Shown here: one piece after another, positions 7,251-13,000 of the stretch | How positions within the stretch are numbered: position 1 is the stretch's first letter | Layout: every line of letters starts with the position of its first letter | From: an uncultured Candidatus Woesearchaeota archaeon | Lineage (GTDB): Archaea; Nanobdellota; Nanobdellia; Woesearchaeales; 21-14-0-10-32-9 | NCBI GenBank assembly: GCA_903891505.1 | Contig: CAITEO010000082.1 | Coordinates: forward strand, 1-20,386 | DNA length: 20,386 nt | Reading direction: 5' to 3' | Notes under the pieces: generated by a model | The model's input: only the letters and a program-made list of their open reading frames with translations | What the model was told of the DNA's origin: nothing | Database searches by the model: none | Position numbers and translations under genes: made by a program

Positions 7251-8234
7251 TCAGTCCATCATCTGTTTTATCGCCATGGTTGCGTATGCGCCTTTCTCCA
7301 GGAAGAATTCTACCACTATTTTTCTTTTTCCTAAATTTAAATCATCATCTTCATAATCTGAGATTTTTAGATTTTTTATTTCCATAAATATTTTTCTAGA
7401 GTTTCCTTCAAGGCTTAGCTCTGGAAAGTCTCTTAGAATAAAATCTCTTTTTGTGAGATTTTCTTCTTTTAGCAACTCTGAAATTATTTCCTCTATTTCC
7501 GGAGATGCTTCAGTTGCGAACCCAACAAGAGGTATTTCGAATGAATCTAATACGTTTGAATTGTTTTTCAAATACCTCTCGACCGCTTTGTTCCAAAGCA
7601 AGCTCTGAAAAGAATGAACATACATCAAGAGCAATTTCTTCGGAATCGTCTTTATTGCAGCAAGATAGTTATTAGGATTTTTTATGAGCGCCTCTTTAAG
7701 CAACAGAGCATCCCTTGAATCTTCCTCGGACAGCAAGGCGCACGCATCCTTGTATGCTTTTTTTATAATAAATCTTCCAACGTCTGCGTTGTTCTTTGAG
7801 AATCTTTGACTATCAAAATAATTCACAAAATTAGCTCTGTGATTTATTTTCTCATCTTGTTCGAGATTCCTAATCGTGATCTTGAAGTTGTTCCCTTCGA
7901 GGTTCCCGAGAGATAAAGGTTCGTTTGTAGTCCCCACGTATTCTATAGAGAGATCTTTATTCTCAAATGACCTATTAAATGATTCTACTCCTCCTAGAAC
8001 TGAAATAAACTGCGATGTAACCGCAGTTCTATCTTTCACCCCAGCATAACTAATGTTCCTTCTCTGAATCCTAAGTTTGTCTGCGACTGCAGCGATTGCA
8101 TCTTCTGTATTATAATTCCTCTTTTTCAATAAAAATACTGAGTATTTACCCAATCCAGAGTCTATCTTTGTAAACTCTCTATCCGGAACCTCGTCGACAA
8201 TGAAATCTTCAGGGAGTTGTTTTAGTTTGAACAT
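7251..8234 (-). CDS. truD: tRNA pseudouridine(13) synthase TruD
   Basis: 327 residues from the preferred start. TruD isomerises U13 in the tRNA D-arm. The family hallmark ISYAGVKDRTAVTSQF (residues 61-76) contains the catalytic Asp68, and NYFDSQRF (near 140) matches the NYFG.QRFG substrate-site motif. The N-terminus FKLKQLPEDFIVDEVP is the usual archaeal/bacterial TruD opening. I chose the ATG at 8234 over the one at 8255: a TATA-like box (8256-8267) overlaps the longer start and is centred 27 bp before 8234, which fits a leaderless mRNA, and the extra seven residues are not family-like. The protein is shorter than archaeal TruD of about 400 residues, closer to the bacterial length, implying a reduced TRUD insertion domain. 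It lies upstream of thyA on the same strand, but thyA appears to have its own promoter. Confidence 0.92.
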   Translation of the reverse strand: MFKLKQLPEDFIVDEVPDREFTKIDSGLGKYSVFLLKKRNYNTEDAIAAVADKLRIQRRNISYAGVKDRTAVTSQFISVLGGVESFNRSFENKDLSIEYVGTTNEPLSLGNLEGNNFKITIRNLEQDEKINHRANFVNYFDSQRFSKNNADVGRFIIKKAYKDACALLSEEDSRDALLLKEALIKNPNNYLAAIKTIPKKLLLMYVHSFQSLLWNKAVERYLKNNSNVLDSFEIPLVGFATEASPEIEEIISELLKEENLTKRDFILRDFPELSLEGNSRKIFMEIKNLKISDYEDDDLNLGKRKIVVEFFLEKGAYATMAIKQMMD

Positions 8235-8255
8235 AATGTTTGAAACAATAGACAT

Positions 8256-8267
8256 ATTATATTATTT
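8256..8267 (-). promoter_or_regulatory. TATA box of truD (decides start)
   Basis: On the minus strand AAATAATATAAT is centred 27 bp upstream of the ATG at 8234. This favours that codon as a leaderless start over the ATG at 8255, which abuts the box. Confidence 0.5.
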
Positions 8268-8296
8268 GTCATTAGATGACCTAAAAAAACGAAAAC

Positions 8297-8306
8297 TCTT
8301 TTAAAA
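8297..8306 (+). promoter_or_regulatory. Possible TATA box of tRNA-Arg
   Basis: CTTTTAAAAG lies about 30 bp before the mature tRNA 5' end, the distance expected for an archaeal promoter with a very short leader. Confidence 0.4.
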
Positions 8307-8330
8307 GAAAACTTCGTTCTAATAATAAAT

Positions 8331-8550
8331 GCACCTGTAGCGCAGCCTGGATAGCGCGGCAGCCTCCTAACAATAGTTACTGAAAATACAACTATTTTCA
8401 GAAACTCTGACAAATCAAGAAAATCCTAGATTTTCTGGATGCAGAAAACGCAAAAGCGTTTTCTTCACTTTGTTTGTCTGAGTTACGCTTATTGGATGTG
8501 TATGTTGAGTAGAGAGTTGCAGGTCGGGGGTTCGAATCCCCTCAGGTGCG
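8331..8550 (+). tRNA. tRNA-Arg(CCT) with 145-nt intron
   Basis: The acceptor stem GCACCTG (8331-8337) pairs perfectly with CAGGTGC (8543-8549); the discriminator is G8550 and no CCA is encoded. The D-stem is GCGC/GCGC (8340-8343/8354-8357). The anticodon stem GCAGC (8359-8363) pairs with GTTGC (8516-8520) using one G-U pair. The T-arm is GGGGG-TTCGAAT-CCCCT (8526-8542). The loop starts C-T-CCT-A, giving an Arg anticodon for AGG codons. The intron (8370-8514) sits between A37 and A38. The 3' junction AGAG^A is identical to that of the tRNA-Phe gene. Helices CTCC with GTAG (one mismatch) and CAATA with TATGTTG give a relaxed bulge-helix-bulge. Confidence 0.92.
8370..8514 (+). other. Structured tRNA-Arg intron (145 nt)
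   Basis: The intron is far longer than the 23-nt one in tRNA-Phe. It contains a perfect 9-bp hairpin (8380-8388/8393-8401), then a long stem of AACTC-T-GACAAA (8403-8414) with TTTGTC-T-GAGTT (8473-8484), 11 bp with one T-T mismatch. That stem encloses two further perfect hairpins: 8418-8425/8429-8436 (8 bp) and 8443-8451/8456-8464 (9 bp). CAATA (8371-8375) can also pair with TATTG (8490-8494). There is no ORF for a homing endonuclease, and I see no convincing C/D box pair. Confidence 0.8.
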
Positions 8551-8684
8551 TATGAGAAAGGAAAAATTATGGAGTGGGACCGAGCGAAGCGAGCGTCTCA
8601 CCCTAGTAGGGCGTCAACGGGCGTACTGGTTGGTGGGAATCACCCTCAGGTGCGTATGAATAGTAATAAAATGCGGAGCGGGAC
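8539..8684 (+). repeat. 104-bp-spaced direct repeat of the tRNA-Arg 3' end
   Basis: CCCTCAGGTGCGTATGA at 8539-8555, which covers the tRNA 3' end plus five flanking bases, recurs exactly at 8643-8659. Homology continues at the same 104-bp offset with about two-thirds identity, including GGAGTGGGAC (8571-8580) against GGAGCGGGAC (8675-8684). Upstream of the second copy, GGTTGGTGGGAATCA resembles a decayed T-arm. Between the copies lies GAGCGAAGCGAGCGTC (8582-8597), almost the same as 4359-4375 behind tRNA-Phe. This stretch (8551-8688) has no convincing gene. Confidence 0.75.
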
Positions 8685-8688
8685 TTAA

Positions 8689-9861
8689 GTGAAAGGAAAA
8701 ACGTCAAAAGAAAACGTGGAAACTATGCGCTTAAATAAACAAGGAAAGATTTTCAACTTTAGGAATTTCTTTTTAGTGCTTTTTATAGTGCTCGGTATAG
8801 TTGCACTAGTATTAATATACAAGACGGTAAAAATTAGTGAAGTCCTAAAGACGCTTAGCAACACAACTCCTTTGTTGCTTATTTATTACATAATAATCCA
8901 ATTTCTAATGATAGTAATTCTGACTTGGAGATGGCAAATCATATTAAAATCCCAAGGCGTGCATCATATAAGCTTCTGGAAACTGAACAACTACCGTCTT
9001 GTAGGACAGGGAGTTAGCTTTCTCACACCTTCAGGAAAACTAGGTGGTGAACCTGTACGTGCTGGACTTACATCATCAAGAGAAAACATATCATTCGAAA
9101 AATCACTCTCTAGCGTACTAATAGATAGAACAATAGATATAAGTTCAGCTCTTGCATTCTTTAGCATTGGTGTGATGATTTTGCTCTTAAGCTTTGTCAT
9201 CCCTGCAGCAATTGCAACAATACTTGTAGTTGTGTGTATTATTGCGCTAATCTTGATAATAACATTTAACTATCGTATGCTTAAAGGAAAACCTTTTTTC
9301 CACTATCTTTTTAGATTCCTTGGACTCTCAAGAATAAAAAAACTCGAGAAATTCGAGGAAAAACTCGTAGATGTTGAAGCACTTATTATAAAATTCTACT
9401 ACGAGGATAAAAAATACTTTTTTTATGCTCTAGGAATATCAATGTTAAGTTGGATACTTATGTTTGTAGAATATAAAATAGCTGCATTAATGGTTGGCCA
9501 CAATCTTACACCCCTTCAAATATTCCTAGTATTTTCATTCATAGGCATCGCATACATGGTGCCTGTTCCTATGGGTATAGGCTCTCTTGAAGCAAGTCAA
9601 ATTACTGCATTCTCACTCCTAGGAATAAGCTCGGCTGCCGGCCTTGCATTAAGCTTCCTTGTAAGATTGAAAGATCTCTTTATTGCAATAATAGGCGTTG
9701 CACTTCTAGGTCTGTACGGATTCAATATTAGAAAAACAGTCGATGATACAAAATACATAGATACAGAAGTTGAAAAACTAAAACGACTTGAAAAAGGAGA
9801 GCAAATCACGAATTTGCACATCAAACGAGACAAAAATAGCAAAAAATATAGTAAAACATAA
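8689..9861 (+). CDS. Polytopic membrane protein, LPG-synthase TM/flippase-like (UPF0104 type)
   Basis: 390 residues with about seven to eight membrane segments (near 25-45, 60-80, 148-170, 172-195, 245-268, 277-297, 307-345) and a basic, charged cytosolic tail. Family-like motifs are GQGVSFLTPSGKLGGEPVRAG (split here as residues 106-115 and 116-126) and PVPMGIGSLEAS (about 294-305). These match the lysylphosphatidylglycerol synthase TM-region family (MprF N-terminal half; archaeal AglD-like proteins). Members move or modify lipid-linked substrates at the membrane; the substrate here is unknown, though lipid-linked glycans would suit the glycoprotein-rich envelope. There is no synthase domain. 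The start is taken as GTG 8689, about 24 bp after a TATA-like string (8661-8670); ATG 8725 (Met13) is an alternative. Its first codon lies at the end of the tRNA-Arg-derived repeat. Confidence 0.8.
   Translation: MKGKTSKENVETMRLNKQGKIFNFRNFFLVLFIVLGIVALVLIYKTVKISEVLKTLSNTTPLLLIYYIIIQFLMIVILTWRWQIILKSQGVHHISFWKLNNYRLVGQGVSFLTPSGKLGGEPVRAGLTSSRENISFEKSLSSVLIDRTIDISSALAFFSIGVMILLLSFVIPAAIATILVVVCIIALILIITFNYRMLKGKPFFHYLFRFLGLSRIKKLEKFEEKLVDVEALIIKFYYEDKKYFFYALGISMLSWILMFVEYKIAALMVGHNLTPLQIFLVFSFIGIAYMVPVPMGIGSLEASQITAFSLLGISSAAGLALSFLVRLKDLFIAIIGVALLGLYGFNIRKTVDDTKYIDTEVEKLKRLEKGEQITNLHIKRDKNSKKYSKT
9843..9850 (+). promoter_or_regulatory. Possible TATA box for the gene at 9900
   Basis: AT-rich ATATAG-containing string inside the end of the preceding gene. 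A TSS about 26 bp downstream would give a 27-nt leader carrying the GGGGG site. Confidence 0.35.
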
Positions 9862-9886
9862 AAACAACAACGCCTAAACAACATTT

Positions 9887-9891
9887 GGGGG
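9887..9891 (+). promoter_or_regulatory. GGGGG ribosome-binding site before TTG 9900
   Basis: GGGGG lies 8 nt upstream of TTG 9900. An earlier in-frame TTG at 9885 overlaps the G-run, so 9900 is the better start. Confidence 0.45.
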
Positions 9892-9899
9892 ATGATATT

Positions 9900-10379
9900 T
9901 TGTTAGGAGATGAATTTGTCGCATATGCTAATAGAACAATATATGTGAATTCTCAGTATCTTCTTTCAGCTAGAGAATTATTAAAAAAAGCTGTTGCATC
10001 AAAAGAGCAAATACAAGCAATAAACTTAATTTGGACAGACAAAGACAAATTAAACGAAACATATAGAATATCTTGGTTGAACTCATACTCAAAAAAGAAA
10101 GATTCTGTTCTTGCGAATAATGAAATGTTGCCAGATACCCATAAAACTGATTATTCACTTGATGAAAAGGCAGAGCTTTTATTGCACATAACCGAAAATG
10201 ATTCCGGAAAACACAAAACAGTGCGAATAGATAGCCTTGATTGTATATTAGATATAGCAAAACGAGCAGGGCTAAATATTGATTCTGATGGAGGATACAA
10301 CTTTTTAGAACTCGTCAGCAAGCAAATATACTTACACAAAAATCCTAAAGTTGCAGATCCATTAGGCATTTCCTTCTGA
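9900..10379 (+). CDS. Uncharacterised 159-residue protein
   Basis: I do not recognise a family. From TTG 9900 the protein is soluble, with no signal peptide or membrane segment, and mixed alpha/beta in character. A hydrophobic strand LLLHITE and a helix DSLDCILDIAKRAGLNID are followed by a Lys/His-containing tail ending in GISF. The frame could begin at TTG 9885 (5 more residues), but a GGGGG ribosome-binding site at 9887-9891 sits inside that extension. It follows the membrane protein by 38 bp and is followed, after 136 bp, by another unrecognised gene with the same start arrangement. Similar segments (TIYVNSQYLLS here, TVCLNPQYISS there) hint that the two are diverged paralogues. No function is proposed. 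Confidence 0.7.
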   Translation: MLGDEFVAYANRTIYVNSQYLLSARELLKKAVASKEQIQAINLIWTDKDKLNETYRISWLNSYSKKKDSVLANNEMLPDTHKTDYSLDEKAELLLHITENDSGKHKTVRIDSLDCILDIAKRAGLNIDSDGGYNFLELVSKQIYLHKNPKVADPLGISF

Positions 10380-10461
10380 AAACAGGCGAAAATACGACTA
10401 AAATATCTAGAGTTCGAGCTAAGAATACGTTTGCTTCGTTTAATCACTCCTAAAAAGGAAA

Positions 10462-10471
10462 GAATTAAAAA
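10462..10471 (+). promoter_or_regulatory. Possible TATA box for the gene at 10516
   Basis: GAATTAAAAA-type string about 50 bp before TTG 10516, giving a predicted leader of about 24 nt. This is the same spacing as for thyA. Confidence 0.35.
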
Positions 10472-10503
10472 CTTGCTCTTCTGCGTGATTTTCACGACAA
10501 ATT

Positions 10504-10508
10504 GGGGG
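10504..10508 (+). promoter_or_regulatory. GGGGG ribosome-binding site before TTG 10516
   Basis: GGGGG lies 7 nt before the TTG. Its context TTGGGGGA is nearly identical to that upstream of TTG 9900. Confidence 0.5.
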
Positions 10509-10515
10509 ACTACTA

Positions 10516-11220
10516 TTGCAAGATATCACGACGAACAATTTAACAACTATAAGGAAAGATGAATATACTGTTTGTTTAAATCCTCAATATATCTCTTCTT
10601 TGAACTTAAAAGAGAATAGTGATTTAGAAGACGCGCTAGCAACCATTCAATCAGATTTGACCACAGCCGAAGTTAGACTTGGAGAAATTGTTAATGCTGT
10701 TTTCTTCAAAGATTCTGCTGAAGAACTAAATGAGATAAATGACTTAACAGATGATGTTGTTCTTTGCCTAAATGTGATGTATCCTGCTGAAAAAAGAGAA
10801 AAAATTGTTGGCGCGAGAAAAGTAAATCTAAGTGTGCTGCTTGAAGAATATGAAATAAGAATAAATAACGAAGAACAACTAAAAGATTGGCTAGGTGAAG
10901 CAGGATTTGTTTATATAATTCCATTTAAACAGCCAAAACTATCCGTGCAGCCTAAAAAAAATAAAACAAACGAATACAATAAAACAAAAGGAAATAATAA
11001 AATAAAAGGAAATAAAACTGGGAATATCAATACCACAACTATTGATGATGAATTTATGGAACGTGAACTAGATTCTCGTGTGTCTAGCTATCATTTCATA
11101 CATAAAGAAGTTAAAACGTACCATTCAAACACAAAAGACCGCATCTTAATAGGCATGGCGTTCACAGGTAAAGACTTAAGTCCTAAAAAAGAAATAGACA
11201 AAAAAACATATGAAAAATGA
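10516..11220 (+). CDS. Uncharacterised 234-residue protein with Lys/Asn-rich linker
   Basis: No family is recognised. A TTG start with a GGGGG site fits. The N-terminal ~145 residues are globular-looking: TVCLNPQYISS near 18, an acidic helical middle, and LKDWLGEAGFVYIIPFKQ at about 122-139. A low-complexity Lys/Asn linker with repeats of the type KTKGN/KIKGN (about 146-172) follows, then a basic C-terminal segment (VKTYHSNTKDRILIGMAF) ending in lysine-rich residues. There is no signal peptide or membrane segment. Order, start signals and weak motif similarity link it to the 9900 gene. The basic tail could contact nucleic acid, but that is speculation. Confidence 0.72.
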   Translation: MQDITTNNLTTIRKDEYTVCLNPQYISSLNLKENSDLEDALATIQSDLTTAEVRLGEIVNAVFFKDSAEELNEINDLTDDVVLCLNVMYPAEKREKIVGARKVNLSVLLEEYEIRINNEEQLKDWLGEAGFVYIIPFKQPKLSVQPKKNKTNEYNKTKGNNKIKGNKTGNINTTTIDDEFMERELDSRVSSYHFIHKEVKTYHSNTKDRILIGMAFTGKDLSPKKEIDKKTYEK

Positions 11221-11256
11221 AAAGTAACACTTTATCAAAAATAACTACTTCAATAT

Positions 11257-11308
11257 CTACTTCAACAATTCGTTCAAGAACAACATAACACAATGCTTGC
11301 GCCCATTG
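11257..11308 (-). pseudogene. Remnant copy of the gatE 3' end
   Basis: 11257-11289 matches 29 of 33 positions with the true gatE 3' end (11450-11482). Read on the minus strand it encodes VMLFLNELLK-stop, against VMLFLNEFLK-stop in gatE. A few weaker residues precede it (NGRKHC.. against GRADGKK..). No further gatE sequence is recognisable upstream, so it is a tail fragment, not a gene. An AT-rich string, TATCAAAA followed by CTACTTCAA, also recurs beside both copies. Confidence 0.7.
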
Positions 11309-11382
11309 CAGAAAATTTACTAATTTTCTGAAACCTCGAAAACCGACGGTTTTCGTTGGTTGACAGCGCACGCGTTTCGTGC
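11309..11382. repeat. Cluster of three consecutive perfect hairpins in the gatE trailer
   Basis: CAGAAAATT-TACT-AATTTTCTG (11309-11330), CGAAAACC-GAC-GGTTTTCG (11337-11355, extendable by AACC/GGTT to 11332-11361) and GCACG-CGTTT-CGTGC (11368-11382). They lie between the gatE remnant and gatE, in the 229-bp non-coding gap 11221-11449. The first two have the GAAAA/TTTTC arms seen at 4046-4161 and 8380-8464. The remainder of the gap (11383-11449) shows nothing I can name. Confidence 0.75.
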
Positions 11383-11449
11383 TATGCACTCAAGCGCGTA
11401 ATCCCAAATAGCTAATCATAGCGAAACAAATCACGAAAAAATATCAAAA

Positions 11450-13000
11450 CTACTTCAAAAACTCATTCAAAAACAACATAACTTTCTTGCCGTCAGCACG
11501 GCCGCCTAAAGATTCCATTATCTTCTTCATTAGAAGTCCTTTGTTTGCACCAGGATTTTTAATCACAACATCATTCACCGCTTTTTCTATCGATGAATCG
11601 TCAATTGATGCATATTTCGCAACATCAAATTTTCCTTTCAGAGCAAATTCTATAAGAACGTCTGTTACTGATGAACCTGAAATATTCCCGGATGATAATG
11701 CTGCGAATAACTCATCTTTTAATTCAAAAACATCAAAATCTTTTCCTGTTTTTTTAGATACATCTTGAGATTTTATTAAAAGTATATCCGCCATCGTTGT
11801 TGGAGAGAGCGTATCTGATTTGTATTTATCAAAATCAGACTCGAATAAATAACCATTATCTAGTTTGCTCTCAAATCGCACCGCGATTGACGCCAAATCG
11901 CGACTAAGCCCGTAATTTTTAGCATACTCTTCTTCTCGTGCACTTAACGTCTTAGGTATTTTAATATGTAAATGCAATGGAATTATTGTTTCTATATCTG
12001 TTTCAGGGTACATCCTATCCATTCCAGGCATAGGTCTCAAAAAAGATGTATTCATATCAGGCTCGGCTTTTCTAACTTCAGGTTCCAAACCTTTGCCCGC
12101 GACTAACAATGCCTGCTGCCTTTTAATTTCGTGATTGATTACATCAGGAATGCTTTTTATCTCTTGAAATCCTTTTATCTCAGTTCTCGCAGCGCCTTTT
12201 ATTGAAATGTTAACATCTTGCCTAATCGTACCAATTCCTCGCAAACATTTGTTTGTACTGCGAAGCAACATACCAATATGTGCTGCAACTTCTTTGCATT
12301 CATCGGGATTTTTTATATCAGGTGCAGTCGCTATTTCAAGAAGAGGAATTCCAAGCCTTGACAAATTGTAAATATCTTTATCATTTTTTCTCTCAATTAC
12401 TTGAGCTGCTTCTTCTTCAAGACATAAAGTGTCAACTTTTATTTTTCGTTCATCAACTTCAACAAATCCGTCGTAGCCGACGAGGGCTGTTCTTTGAAAG
12501 CCTGATGTGTTACTTCCATCAATCACTGTTTTTCTCATGAATTGAATGCTGTCAACAATTTTCATGTTGAGAAGTTTCGCCATAACAAGTGCGGTTTCAA
12601 TCGCTTCTGGATTTACACTATGAGGTGGCTCCTCATCCATTTCAACTAAACACGTTGTATCATTATACCCTTGGTATTCAAATAATTTAGATTTTTGCTG
12701 CTCATGAAGCGCAGCTTTGTCTACTTTTCCAGTTTCGCCAGCACTTGCTCTTAGGCGACGTACAAAAGTAAAATCTGGAGCATCCTTACGAATCATACAG
12801 GGGCAATCACAAAATAATTTCTTTCCAGAGAGTTGCTGATGAATCTCTATTCCACATTTAAATCCTAATTTTTCATAGTCTAGTTTTTTAGATGTGTTTT
12901 CAGGATTGTGCTCTGATTTATTCTCTGATTTATTTTCCGATTTATTCTCAGATTTATTCTCAGATTTATGTTCTGATTTGTTTGTTTCGTGAGAGCTCAT
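11450..13000 (-). CDS. gatE: Glu-tRNA(Gln) amidotransferase subunit E, short form
   Basis: 516 residues. With GatD it converts Glu-tRNA(Gln) to Gln-tRNA(Gln), the archaeal route to Gln decoding. GatB/GatE family motifs are clear: KCGIEIHQQL (48-57), Cys pairs CDCPC (64-68), RRLRAS (81-86), DGSNTSGFQRT (161-171), CLEEEAAQ (193-200), LGIPLLEIAT (216-225), IGTIRQDVN (256-264), MYPETD (330-335), and a YqeY-like C-terminal tail. Archaeal GatE is usually about 600-630 residues because an AspRS-like domain is inserted; here EIKGFQEIKSIP runs straight through to RPMPGMDRMYPETD, so that domain appears absent. Residues 7-36 are a low-complexity (K-S-E-N/H) repeat encoded by a 12-nt tandem repeat (about 12898-12980). 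The absence of the insertion makes a GatB-like reading possible, but the gatD partner and archaeal context favour GatE. Its start overlaps the gatD stop by 4 bp (ATGA). Confidence 0.9.
   Translation of the reverse strand: MSSHETNKSEHKSENKSENKSENKSENKSEHNPENTSKKLDYEKLGFKCGIEIHQQLSGKKLFCDCPCMIRKDAPDFTFVRRLRASAGETGKVDKAALHEQQKSKLFEYQGYNDTTCLVEMDEEPPHSVNPEAIETALVMAKLLNMKIVDSIQFMRKTVIDGSNTSGFQRTALVGYDGFVEVDERKIKVDTLCLEEEAAQVIERKNDKDIYNLSRLGIPLLEIATAPDIKNPDECKEVAAHIGMLLRSTNKCLRGIGTIRQDVNISIKGAARTEIKGFQEIKSIPDVINHEIKRQQALLVAGKGLEPEVRKAEPDMNTSFLRPMPGMDRMYPETDIETIIPLHLHIKIPKTLSAREEEYAKNYGLSRDLASIAVRFESKLDNGYLFESDFDKYKSDTLSPTTMADILLIKSQDVSKKTGKDFDVFELKDELFAALSSGNISGSSVTDVLIEFALKGKFDVAKYASIDDSSIEKAVNDVVIKNPGANKGLLMKKIMESLGGRADGKKVMLFLNEFLK

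Noticed and set aside
8370..8514. Box C/D guide RNA within the tRNA-Arg intron
   Set aside because: CTGA strings occur, but no RTGATGA-like C box at a sensible position was found.
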